Assembly: GCF_003590945.1 (NCBI RefSeq)
Contig: NZ_QYUK01000011.1
Span: 276,001-340,000, forward strand
Reading direction: 5' to 3'
DNA length: 64,000 bases
Source of the DNA: Oleomonas cavernae
GTDB lineage: Bacteria; Pseudomonadota; Alphaproteobacteria; Zavarziniales; Zavarziniaceae
Made by a program: the position numbers and the translations under genes. Positions 56,085 to 64,000 of the stretch are shown piece after piece. Each line of letters opens with the position of its first letter. The stretch's first letter is position 1. The notes under the pieces were generated by a model, which had not been told where the DNA came from, searched no databases, and saw only the letters and a program-made list of their open reading frames with translations.

Positions 56085-56864
56085 TTGGCTGACCCCGTCA
56101 TTCTGGTGGACCGGCCGGCGGCTCATGTCGCCCGGCTGCTGATCAACCGGCCGGACAAGAGGAACGCCATCGACCATGCCGTCCGCCAGCAGATGGCGGC
56201 CGCCCTTTCGGCCTTGGCCGGCGACCCGGACATCCGGGCGCTGGTGCTGGGCGGGGTCGCGGGGGTCTTTTCGGCGGGCGGCGACCTGCCCAGCATGAAG
56301 GGGCTGGACGAGGCCGGCGCGCGGGCGCGGATGGCGCATATTCATGGCCTGTGCCGGCAGATCGCCGAGGCATCGCTGGCGATCGTCAGCGCCGTCGAGG
56401 GGATTGGCGCCGGCGGCGCCATCGGCTTGGCGCTGCTAGGCGACGAGATCGTCGTGGGGGAGGGGACGCGCATTCTCTTCCCCTTCCTGCGGCTGGGCCT
56501 GACCCCGGACTGGGGCCAGCTTTTGACCCTGCCGCGGCGGGTGGGCCTGCCGGCCGCGCGGCGCCTGCTGATCGGGGGCGGGCCGGTTGATGGCGCCGAG
56601 GCCTTCCGCATCGGCCTGGCCGATGAAGTGACGGCGGACGGCCAAGTGATGACGCGGGCGATCGAGCGGGCCTCGGCCCTTGCCCAGTTGCCACGGGATG
56701 CCCTGCTGCGCATGAACCGGCGGCTGGAGATGCCGAGCGCCACCCTGTCCGACGAACTGGCGCGCGAGGCGGACGACCAGGCCCGCTGCTTGACCGGGGC
56801 CGAATTCAATGAAGGCTACGAGGCGTTCCTGGCCAGGCGAACGCCCGATTTTTCCCATCTGTGA
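56085..56864 (+). CDS. Enoyl-CoA hydratase/isomerase-family protein
   Basis: A 259-residue crotonase-fold protein starting at TTG 56085, after GAGGGGG. The fold motifs are RLLINRPDKRNAID, VFSAGGDLPSM and EGIGAGGAIGLALLGDEIVV. As in the crotonase at 50895, the first catalytic Glu is not present (GGAIG), and the second region is LGLTPDWGQLLTLP, so a hydratase reaction is doubtful. It may be an isomerase, a dienoyl-CoA isomerase or a ring-opening hydrolase. Ten bases separate it from the next gene. Confidence 0.85.
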   Translation: MADPVILVDRPAAHVARLLINRPDKRNAIDHAVRQQMAAALSALAGDPDIRALVLGGVAGVFSAGGDLPSMKGLDEAGARARMAHIHGLCRQIAEASLAIVSAVEGIGAGGAIGLALLGDEIVVGEGTRILFPFLRLGLTPDWGQLLTLPRRVGLPAARRLLIGGGPVDGAEAFRIGLADEVTADGQVMTRAIERASALAQLPRDALLRMNRRLEMPSATLSDELAREADDQARCLTGAEFNEGYEAFLARRTPDFSHL

Positions 56865-56874
56865 GTGAGAGATC

Positions 56875-58391
56875 ATGACCATTCCGTCTTCCCTGACCAT
56901 CGGTGTGGTCGGCGCCGGCACCATGGGGCGCGGCATCGTTCAGCTCTTCGCCCAGGCCGGCCATCGGGTGATCGCCGTCGATGCCGTCGCGGGTGCGGCC
57001 GAGGCGGCGGTGGCGGGTGTCGCCGATACGCTGGACCTTCTGGTGCGCAAGGGGCGGCTGAGCGAGGATGCCCGGCGCGACGCGGTCGCGCGCATGATGG
57101 CGGCGCCGGCGCTGGCGGCGCTTGGGGCCTGCGATGTCGTGATCGAGGCGATCGTCGAGGATCTGGGGGCCAAGCGCGCGCTGTTCCACGCGCTCGAGGC
57201 CGTGGTCTCGCCCGATGCCGTCCTGGCGAGCAACACATCGTCCCTGACCGTTTCGGAAATCGCCGCCGGCTGTGCCGTGCCGGCCCGCGTGGCCGGGCTG
57301 CATTTCTTCAATCCCGTGCCCCTGATGAAGGTGGTCGAGGTCATTGCCGCCGTGCGCACCGCGCCAGCGGTGGTGACGCGGCTTTGCGACCTGGTCGCCG
57401 GCACCGGCCACCGGGCAGTGGTGGCGGCCGACCAGCCGGGCTTCCTGGTCAATCATGCCGGGCGCGGCCTCTACACCGAGGGCTTGCGCATCGTCGAGGA
57501 GCAGGCGGCAAGCCCGGCAACGGTCGACCTGATCCTGCGGGAGGCGGCGGGCTTCCGCATGGGACCGTTCGAATTGATGGACCTGACCGGCCTCGATGTG
57601 TCGGGCAAGGTCATGGCCTCGATCTATGAACAATTCCAGCAGGAGCCGCGCTATCGCCCGTCCTCCCTGGTGCCGCCGCGCATCGCAGGCGGTCTCTACG
57701 GCCGCAAGACCGGCGAGGGCTGGTATCGCTACGAGGATGGCAAGCCGCTGCTACCATCCCGGCCGGTGGTACCGGTCGTGCCCACGGGGATCACTGTCTG
57801 GATCGACCCCGACGCCGATGACCGGGAAGCGTTGGCTACCCTGGTGGCCGGCGCTGGTTGCGAACTGGTGGCTAGGCCGCGGGATGCGGCGCTGCTACTG
57901 ATTCAGCCCTGGGGCCTGGATGCGACCGGCGCGGCGCTGGCCGGGGGCTGGATGCCGCCCGCTGTGTCGCGGTGGATCCGTTGCCGGGGCTCGACCGGCA
58001 CCGCACCCTCATGCTGACGGCGGTGACCGGCGCGCCGGCCCGCGATGCCGCCCATGCCCTGCTGGCCGCGGACGGCGCCGGCGTCAGCGTGATCGGCGAC
58101 AGCCCCGGCTTTGTCGTCCAGCGGGTGCTGGCGACGATCGTCAATATCGCCGCCGGCATCGCCCAGCGCGGCATCGCCTCGGTTCCCGATATCGAGGATG
58201 CGGTGAAGCTGGGGCTGGGCTATCCCCACGGCCCCCTGTCCTGGGGCGACAGGATCGGTGGCGCGCGGATCCTGGCCATCCTGCGGGCGATGCAGGCGGC
58301 AACGGGGGACCCGCGCTACCGCCCCAGCCCCTGGCTGGTCCGGCGGGCGGGCCTGGGCCTGTCCCTGCTGACGCCCGAGGCCGGGCGGTAA
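56875..58391 (+). pseudogene. 3-hydroxyacyl-CoA dehydrogenase with apparent frameshift
   Basis: The product is clear. The NAD domain is VVGAGTMGRGIVQLFAQAGH, then SNTSSLTVSEIAAGC and LHFFNPVPLMKVVEV, then the first C-terminal domain. The frame breaks after GLDATGAALAGG at a run of five G (57943-57947). One extra G gives GGLDAARCVAVDPLPGLDRH and continues in the second frame (57972-58391) with the second dehydrogenase domain (DSPGFVVQRVLATIVN, then GYPHGPLSWGDRIGG), for 505 residues in all. It oxidises L-3-hydroxyacyl-CoA with NAD+. It is the last gene of the plus-strand operon and very likely intact in the organism. Confidence 0.87.
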
Positions 58392-58398
58392 CGATTCC

Positions 58399-59199
58399 TC
58401 AGGCGGTCTCGCCGCCGTTGAAGCGGGGCCGCCGCTTCTCCAGGAAGGCGGTCATGCCTTCGCGCTGGTCGGGCGTGTCGAAGGTCAGCCAGAAACTCTT
58501 GCGCTCCAGGGCCAGGGCCGCCTCCATCGGCAGGTCCGCGGCGGTCTGGACCAGTTCCTTGACCAAGGCGCAGGCCGATGCCGGTAGGGCGGCGATGCGC
58601 CCGGCGATTTGCAGCGCCGTGGGCACCACGGCCTCGTCCTCGACCAGATCGCTGGCCAGGCCCCAGTCGAAGGCTTCCCGGCCCGAGATCATCTCGCCTG
58701 ACAGCAAAAGCCGCATCGCCTTGGTCCGGCCGATGAGGCGGACCAGGCGCTGGGTCCCGCCGGCGCCCGGAATGATGCCGACCTTCAATTCCGGCTGGCC
58801 GAATTTCGCCCCCTCGCCCGCCACGATCAGGTCGGCGTGCATGGCAAGTTCACAGCCTCCGCCCAGGGCGAAACCGTTGACGGCCGCGACGACCGGCTTG
58901 GGGAAATCGGCGATGCTGCGCCACAGGCGGTGCAGGCCCAATTGCTCGACACCGCGCGGGGAGAGGGATGCCAGCATGGCGATGTCCGCCCCGGCCGCGA
59001 AGGCTTCCGCATTGCCGGTGACCACCACCACGCGCACGGCGGGATCCTCGGCCAGGTCGTCGAAGGCGGCCGCCAGCGCCCGCCTCAGTTCCAGGTTCAG
59101 CGCGTTGCGCGCTTCCGGCCGGTTCAGACGCAGGAGGGCGACGCCTTCTTCCGGCGCGGTCTTGACGATAAGCATGATCGGGTCCATCGCTAGGGGCAT
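58399..59199 (-). CDS. Enoyl-CoA hydratase
   Basis: A 266-residue crotonase in which both catalytic Glu regions are present (GGGCELAMHADL and FGQPELKVGIIPGAGGTQRL), so it is a credible true enoyl-CoA hydratase, unlike the other two crotonases here. The start is ATG 59199 or ATG 59187; operator 2 begins two bases upstream of the first, which favours the second. It lies convergent to the dehydrogenase gene and downstream of the tetR gene on the same strand, with its own operator. Confidence 0.9.
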   Translation of the reverse strand: MPLAMDPIMLIVKTAPEEGVALLRLNRPEARNALNLELRRALAAAFDDLAEDPAVRVVVVTGNAEAFAAGADIAMLASLSPRGVEQLGLHRLWRSIADFPKPVVAAVNGFALGGGCELAMHADLIVAGEGAKFGQPELKVGIIPGAGGTQRLVRLIGRTKAMRLLLSGEMISGREAFDWGLASDLVEDEAVVPTALQIAGRIAALPASACALVKELVQTAADLPMEAALALERKSFWLTFDTPDQREGMTAFLEKRRPRFNGGETA

Positions 59200-59200
59200 T

Positions 59201-59226
59201 TAATAGACTGACGTGTCGGTCTATTA
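59201..59226. promoter_or_regulatory. TetR-type operator 2
   Basis: A 26-bp dyad with the arms TAATAGACTGAC and GTCGGTCTATTA; 11 of 13 positions pair. It sits immediately upstream of the enoyl-CoA hydratase start, where a bound repressor would block transcription of that minus-strand gene. It matches operators 1 and 3 in the half-site GACCGAC/GTCGGTC and spacing. Confidence 0.78.
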
Positions 59227-59264
59227 AATATGAATAGACCGCGTGCCCCAGGGGTGCAAGCCCG

Positions 59265-59858
59265 TCAGCCCGGCTGGGCCAGGAAACCGTCGAGGAACAG
59301 CCTGGCTATGCGGTCGCGCAGTTCCGCCGGCGGCATGTAACCGTTTGGATCATACCAGAGGTCGGTCCAGTTCAGCATGCCGAGCAGCAGCAGGGCATAG
59401 GGCTTGTAGAGATTGTCCGCGAGGCCCGGCTTCACGCCGCGCAGGATCGCGGCGACCAGGCCGACCGCCTGCGCCTCGAGGGCGCGGATCTGCTGCTGCA
59501 TTTCAGGCGGCAGGAACTTCACGTCGTTCATGGCGCTGACGTGGCGCTGGCGCGACTGTGCCGACTTCTGCACATAGAGTTCGACGAAGTGGGTGAAGCG
59601 GTCCCCGGCCGGTTCCGCCGCTTCCAGGGCGTTTTCGATGTCGGCGATCAGGCGTTCCAAGTGCTCGCTCAACAAGGCGAACAGCAGGTCGTCCTTGGTC
59701 GCGAAGTAATGGTAGAGCATCGATTTGGTCGCGCCGCAGACCCTGGCGATGTCGAGCATCTTGGCATTGGGATAGCCGACATCGGCAAACAGCGCGGCCG
59801 CGTTGTCGAGGATGGTCTTGTATTTGGCGTCGTAGTCGTCGGCTCGAATGCGCGGCAT
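59265..59858 (-). CDS. TetR-family transcription regulator
   Basis: A 197-residue regulator. The N-terminal TetR helix-turn-helix is at residues ~15-60 (ILDNAAALFADVGYPNAKML, then VCGATKSMLYHYFATKDDLL). The C-terminal ligand domain is ~130 residues. It is the only local regulator of the catabolic block and is flanked by operators 2 and 3, so it likely represses the enoyl-CoA hydratase, the dioxygenase transcript and the operon at 50895, and perhaps itself, until a CoA thioester or pathway acid binds. The ligand is inferred only from context. Confidence 0.9.
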   Translation of the reverse strand: MPRIRADDYDAKYKTILDNAAALFADVGYPNAKMLDIARVCGATKSMLYHYFATKDDLLFALLSEHLERLIADIENALEAAEPAGDRFTHFVELYVQKSAQSRQRHVSAMNDVKFLPPEMQQQIRALEAQAVGLVAAILRGVKPGLADNLYKPYALLLLGMLNWTDLWYDPNGYMPPAELRDRIARLFLDGFLAQPG

Positions 59859-60025
59859 GACTTACCTCGGGCGTCCTCCGCTGCGCGGGGCCGAAGCATC
59901 ATGGTCCGGCGTGGGTTTTGACCCTGTTCCCATAGCCAAGCCTCTCGCATGAACCGGGCCGATTTGTAAAGGCCTGCCAAGCCCTTGAGGGTGCAGGCGC
60001 GACCGTCTTGATTGACTCCATTGAC

Positions 60026-60047
60026 ATAGACCGACCCGTCGGTCTAT
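60026..60047. promoter_or_regulatory. TetR-type operator 3 and promoter
   Basis: A near-perfect dyad, ATAGACCGACC then CGTCGGTCTAT, pairs at 10 of 11 positions. It lies between TTGACA (60021-60026) and TATTAA (60045-60050) with 18-base spacing, the same layout as operator 1. It drives the dioxygenase genes at 60106 and stands between them and the divergent tetR gene. Confidence 0.82.
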
Positions 60048-60105
60048 TAAAAAATCCTCTTGCGAGAAGAACCGGTGCGCGCGTCGCATCCAACCGGAGG
60101 AGCAG

Positions 60106-61392
60106 ATGCAAAGCCACGTTTCAGCCCGTCGATCGGTGTCAGCGGACAAGGGCATCGACTGGGGCGACCTGATCCGCGAGGACCGGGTCCATGGCGCGCT
60201 CTATACCGATCCGGCGATCTTCGAGATCGAGCTGGAGCGGATCTGGCGCCGCACCTGGGTCTATGTCGGGCACGAGAGCGAGGTACCGAAGCCCTTCGAC
60301 TATGTGATGAAGTCGATCGGGCCAGAACCCGTGATCATGAGCCGGGGGCGGGATGGCGAAATCATCCTGCTGCACAACCGCTGCCCGCACCGGGGCAATC
60401 ACGTCTGCGTGTCCCAGAAGGGCACTGCGCGCAGCTTCACCTGCCCCTACCATGGCTGGACCTTCAACGCCGACGGCGGGATGCGCGGCATGCCTTTCCC
60501 GGCGGGCTACGACAAGGTCGACCGCTCGACCCTCGGCCTGGGCCGGGTGGCGCGCGTCGCCTCGTACAAGGGCTTCGTGTTCGCCTCGCTGGCGGCGGCG
60601 GGGCCGAGCCTTGACGAGCATCTGGGCGCCGCCAAGGACGCGCTCGACGCGGTCTGTGCCAATTCCCCCAGCGGGGAGGTGGAACTGACCTGCGGCTTCC
60701 TCAAGCACAAGGTGAAGGCCAACTGGAAATTCGTGGTCGAAAACGAAACCGACGGCTATCACCCCGGCTTCGTGCATTCCTCGATCTTCCAGGTCTCGGG
60801 CAGCCGCATCACCGAGCTTTACGGCGATGCTTCCCAATCGCTTGCCCGCTACCTCGGCAACGGCCACACCGAAATCGACCTGCGGCCCGAATTCCGCAAG
60901 CGCGGGGAGCCGCTGAGCTGGTTCGGCACCACGGCCGCACGCCTGCCCCAGTACGTGAGCCAGATGAACGAGGCTTACGGCGAGGAAAAGGCACGCGAAA
61001 TCATGATCGACGGCGTGCCGCACATCATGATCTACCCCAATCTTTTCATCGCGGAGATCCAGGTCTTCTCGATCCAGCCCCTGGCGGTGGACGAAACCGT
61101 GCAGCATGTGACCGCGCTGCAGTTCAAGGGCGCGCCCGAGATCAACCGCCGCCTGCGCCAGCAGACCATGGGCTCGGTCGGCCCGGCGGGCTTCCTCCTG
61201 GCCGATGATGCGGTCATGTACGAAGGCACGCAGATCGGCGTCGGCCTCTCCAACCCGGAATGGCTCTTCATCGGCCGCGGGCGCCACCGCGAGCGGCTGG
61301 ACGAGCAGGGCTTCCTGGTGGGCAATGCAACCGACGAGACGACGACGCGCGGCATCTGGCGCCACTATCGCTCCCTGGTGGAGGCGGCATGA
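60106..61392 (+). CDS. Rieske non-heme iron dioxygenase, alpha subunit
   Basis: A 428-residue ring-hydroxylating oxygenase large subunit. The Rieske [2Fe-2S] ligands are in CPHRGNHVC (near residue 92) and CPYHGW (near 112). The mononuclear iron site and the bridging Asp are in ENETDGYHPGFVH (near 208-220). It would insert both atoms of O2 into an aromatic or related substrate, forming a cis-diol, with the small subunit encoded next (overlap ATGA). It starts after GGAGGAGCAG. No reductase or ferredoxin gene is in the window, so electron transfer must come from elsewhere. The substrate is unknown; the nearest families act on aromatic acids. Confidence 0.92.
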   Translation: MQSHVSARRSVSADKGIDWGDLIREDRVHGALYTDPAIFEIELERIWRRTWVYVGHESEVPKPFDYVMKSIGPEPVIMSRGRDGEIILLHNRCPHRGNHVCVSQKGTARSFTCPYHGWTFNADGGMRGMPFPAGYDKVDRSTLGLGRVARVASYKGFVFASLAAAGPSLDEHLGAAKDALDAVCANSPSGEVELTCGFLKHKVKANWKFVVENETDGYHPGFVHSSIFQVSGSRITELYGDASQSLARYLGNGHTEIDLRPEFRKRGEPLSWFGTTAARLPQYVSQMNEAYGEEKAREIMIDGVPHIMIYPNLFIAEIQVFSIQPLAVDETVQHVTALQFKGAPEINRRLRQQTMGSVGPAGFLLADDAVMYEGTQIGVGLSNPEWLFIGRGRHRERLDEQGFLVGNATDETTTRGIWRHYRSLVEAA

Positions 61393-61883
61393 TGGCGACG
61401 GCCGCGACCGATGTCGCCCTGCTGCAGGACGTGACCCAGTTCATCTATCGCGAAGCCCGGTTGCAGGACGAGCATCGTTACGAAGACTGGGAGGCGCTGT
61501 GGGCGGACGACGGCGTCTATTGGGTGCCGGCCAATGGCGAGGGCACCGACCCGGATCTCGAGATGTCGATCCTCTACGACAATCGCTCCCGCATCGGCCT
61601 GCGCGTGCGCCAGCTCATGACCGGGCGGCGTTACAGCCAGATGCCGAAGTCGGAATTGCGGCGCCTGGTTTCCAACATCGAGATCCTGGAGACCGGCAGC
61701 GATAGCGTGACCGTGGGCTGCAACGCCCTGATCTATGAGTCGAACTACAAGGGCGAGACGCTGTGGGCGTCGCGAAACCAGTACGTGCTGCGCCGTGTCG
61801 CGGGAGATTTCAGGATGGCCTTGAAGAAGGTCGTCTTCGTGAATAACGCGACACCGCTCTACAACATGGCTTTCCTTGTCTGA
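61389..61883 (+). CDS. Rieske dioxygenase, beta subunit
   Basis: A 164-residue small subunit of the SnoaL/NTF2-like fold from ATG 61389, which overlaps the alpha stop. Family marks are FIYREARLQDEHRYEDWEAL, then DDGVYWVPANG, MSILYDNRSRIGLRVRQL and the end VFVNNATPLYNMAFLV. It has a structural role in the alpha3-beta3 oxygenase. A ~100-base gap with a strong GGGGGAGAGG ribosome-binding site leads to the acyl-CoA dehydrogenase. Confidence 0.92.
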   Translation: MMATAATDVALLQDVTQFIYREARLQDEHRYEDWEALWADDGVYWVPANGEGTDPDLEMSILYDNRSRIGLRVRQLMTGRRYSQMPKSELRRLVSNIEILETGSDSVTVGCNALIYESNYKGETLWASRNQYVLRRVAGDFRMALKKVVFVNNATPLYNMAFLV

Positions 61884-61986
61884 CGGTCTCGATCGAAGGG
61901 GCGAATGAGGTTGCGGCCCGGCCCCCGTCTTAGGTTTGGGGCGGCGCGGCGCCCTTGGTCTACGAGCAAGGGGGAGAGGGGCCGCG

Positions 61987-63158
61987 ATGCCCCGGAACCC
62001 GGAGACTTCGATGCCCTTTCCGCCCCGCCCCTGGATAAACGCCGAACTTGAGTCCCTCAGTGCGACGGTGGCGCGCTTCATCGCGGACGAGATCACGCCC
62101 AACATCAAATCCTGGTCCGCACAGGGATATATCGATCGCCGGCTGTGGCTGAAGGCTGGTGAACTGGGCCTTCTGTGCACCGATGTCTCGGCGGACGAGG
62201 GCGGCATCGGCGGCGACATCTCGCACGAGGCGGTCATTTCGATGGACCTGGTCCGCGGCGGCGGCAATTGCTTTCGCGCGTGCCGCTCGATCCACGTGAT
62301 TGCCGCCCATTATCTCGAAGCCTATGGCACGCCCGCGCAGAAAGCGCGCTGGCTGCCCGGGCTTTGCTCCGGCGAACTGGTCGCCGGCATGGCGATGACG
62401 GAACCGGGCGGCGGTTCCGACCTGCAGAATGCCCGCACCAAGGCGGTCCGCTGCCAGGGCGGCTATCTCATCAACGGTTCCAAGACCTTCATCACCAACG
62501 GCTCGACCGCCGATCTTCTCGTGGTCGCGCTGAAGACCGATCCCAAGGAAAAGGCCCGGGGATGTCGCTTTTCCTCTTCGACACCAAGACGCCGGGCTTT
62601 CGCGTGGGGCAGCGGCTGGACAAGGTGGGCCTGCACTATTCCGACACCTGCGAACTGTTCTTCGACGATTGCGAGGTGCCGGAGGAGGCTCTGCTCGGCG
62701 GGGTCGAGGGGCGAGGTTTCTATCAGATGATGGACCAGTTGCCCTACGAACGGGCCATGGTCGCCCTCGCCAGCGCCGCCAACATCGAATACGCCTACGA
62801 CCTGACGCTGGACTACACCAGGGAACGGGAAGCTTTCGGCAAGAAACTCGTCGAGTTCCAGAACACGCGCTTCGAGCTTGCCGAAATCAAGACGGATGCC
62901 CTGGTGAGCCGGCTTCTCGCCGACCATGTGCTCCAGCGCGCGCTGGCCGGCACGGCCGATACCGAACTGCTGTCGATGGCCAAGTACTGGCTGACCGACA
63001 AGCAGGGCGAAGTGGTGGACCGCTGCCTCCAGCTCTTCGGCGGCTATGGCTACATGATGGATTACCCCATCGGGCGCCTGTATGCCGACGGCCGCATCGA
63101 ACGCATCTACGGCGGCACCAACGAGATCATGAAGGAACTGATCAGCCGCTCGCTTTGA
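61987..63158 (+). pseudogene. Acyl-CoA dehydrogenase with apparent frameshift
   Basis: ATG 61987 follows GGGGGAGAGG; ATG 62011 is an alternative. One frame gives the N-terminal and middle domains (MAMTEPGGGSDLQNAR, INGSKTFITNGSTADLLVVA) up to KEKARG. The next frame continues MSLFLFDTKTPGFRVGQ, LPYERAMVALASAANIEYAY and the end YGGTNEIMKELISRSL. The break is at four G (62558-62561), and one more G restores 390 residues, a normal length. The Gly in YGGTNEI with Glu in LPYER is the long-chain/isovaleryl arrangement of the catalytic base. It dehydrogenates an acyl-CoA using FAD. Probably intact in the organism. Confidence 0.87.
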
Positions 63159-63249
63159 CCGGGCCGGCACCCGCAGGCCCGACCAAAGTCGGGGATGGCG
63201 TGCGCAAGGGCCGGCACAGTGCGGGTATGGATTGGCAAGGAACAGCGAC

Positions 63250-64000
63250 ATGGCATCGACAGCCTATATCTATGACGCGATACGAACGCCGCGCGGCAAG
63301 GGCAAGCAGGATGGCGGGCTGCATTCGGTGAAGCCTGTCCGCCTGCTGGCGGATCTCCTGAACGTGCTGCGCGAACGCCACGACCTGGACACCGCGCTGG
63401 TCGAGGATGTGGTGATGGGCTGTGCTTCGGCGACCGGTGAACAAGGCGCGGCCATCGGCAAGGCCGCGGCGCTGATGGCCGGCTGGAACGACAGCGTTCC
63501 CGGTTTCCAGCTCGACCGCTTCTGCGCCTCGGGCCTCGAGGCGGTGAATGTCGGCTTCGCCAAGGTGGCGAGCGGCATGGAGGATCTGGTGGTTGCGGGC
63601 GGTGTCGAATCCATGTCGCGCGTCCCCATGGGGGCCGCCGGCGGCGCCTATGCCCTGGACCCCGAACTGATGGGGGCGACCGGCTATGTCTCGCAAGGTG
63701 TCGCGGCGGACTTGATCGCCACCCTGGGCGGCTATGATCGCGAGGCGATCGATGCCTTTGCCCTGCGGTCCCAGCAGCGGGCGACGGCGGCGCAGCAGGC
63801 CGGCCGCTTCGACCGCAGCGTGGTCGCGGTGCGCGACCGCTTCGGCGACGCCATCCTGGCCCGCGATGAATTCATCAAGCCGAACACCACCATGGCAGGC
63901 TTGGCGGCGCTCAAGCCCTCGTTCGCGCGCATGGGCGAGATGGGCATGGATGCGGTCGCCATCGCCCGCTACCCCGAAATAGACCGGATCGACCATGTGC
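63250..64000 (+). CDS. Thiolase (acetyl-CoA acyltransferase), 5' part
   Basis: The gene starts at ATG 63250 and leaves the window, with 250 codons visible. The start ASTAYIYDAIRTPRGKGKQD and the active-site Cys in DRFCASGLEAVNVG near residue 90, followed by AGGVESMSRVPMG, are standard for degradative thiolases, which release acetyl-CoA from 3-oxoacyl-CoA. It follows the acyl-CoA dehydrogenase on the same strand after ~90 bases and probably belongs to the dioxygenase transcript. The His and second Cys of the active site lie beyond the window. Confidence 0.92.
   Translation, partial: MASTAYIYDAIRTPRGKGKQDGGLHSVKPVRLLADLLNVLRERHDLDTALVEDVVMGCASATGEQGAAIGKAAALMAGWNDSVPGFQLDRFCASGLEAVNVGFAKVASGMEDLVVAGGVESMSRVPMGAAGGAYALDPELMGATGYVSQGVAADLIATLGGYDREAIDAFALRSQQRATAAQQAGRFDRSVVAVRDRFGDAILARDEFIKPNTTMAGLAALKPSFARMGEMGMDAVAIARYPEIDRIDHV

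Noticed and set aside
53283-56345. 1020-codon open frame on the minus strand
   Set aside because: It lies opposite three well-supported plus-strand genes. GC-rich codon use keeps the opposite strand open; the translation is rich in Arg, His, Gly and Pro without family motifs.
60139-61365. 408-codon minus-strand frame
   Set aside because: Antisense to the Rieske alpha subunit, whose iron-binding motifs settle the coding strand.

Overview
The window looks like chromosome of a GC-rich alphaproteobacterium. The protein families, the IS66 and IS3 elements and the type-I-secreted RTX proteins fit that class; a member of Rhodospirillales or a relative is a guess, and no rRNA or tRNA was seen to anchor it. 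Four blocks can be separated.

(1) Bases 1-8190 and 14914-16415 are a surface-polysaccharide region, visibly AT-richer than the rest. It holds three or four GT4-type glycosyltransferases, a WcbI-like protein, a methyltransferase, a ManC-type phosphomannose isomerase cupin and three sizeable proteins of unknown family. It has been invaded by insertion sequences. An IS3-family element (8405-12628) is split by an IS66 element (9109-11911). A second IS3-family element (12686-14085) looks intact. An IS5-family fragment is split by a different IS66-family element (17140-20213) and joins a broken dTDP-glucose 4,6-dehydratase gene. A second copy of the first IS66 lies at 30271-33073.

(2) Bases 21489-30126 hold a tight three-gene operon: an FAD oxidoreductase, a 1188-residue protein with tandem cyclase-like domains, an ATPase and probable helical repeats (the layout of mammalian soluble adenylyl cyclase), and an acetoacetate-decarboxylase-like protein. 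Next to it are a convergent Crp/Fnr regulator with a cyclic-nucleotide-binding-type domain and a LuxR-type regulator.

(3) Bases 33344-46403 hold two RTX proteins on the minus strand. One is about 423 residues. The other is about 3793 residues and carries nearly identical 1098-bp tandem repeats plus cadherin-like 285-bp repeats. No type I secretion genes are in the window. The 1.3 kb upstream contains an IS256 remnant and a diverged direct repeat, one copy of which runs into a strong terminator and may be a small RNA.

(4) Bases 47724-64000 are a catabolic regulon for a CoA-activated substrate: two acyl-CoA dehydrogenases, three crotonases, an SDR, an esterase, an HMG-CoA-synthase-like/OB-fold fusion, two thiolases, a 3-hydroxyacyl-CoA dehydrogenase, a two-subunit Rieske dioxygenase and a TetR repressor. 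Three matching palindromes in the promoter regions (50833, 59201, 60026) are the likely TetR operators and tie these transcripts together.

One quality signal runs through all blocks. Seven genes or gene remnants, unrelated in function, are each interrupted by a one-base frameshift that is repaired by adding a single G to a run of 4-6 G (or C on the other strand). This is best explained by homopolymer under-calling, so several apparent pseudogenes here are probably intact in the organism.
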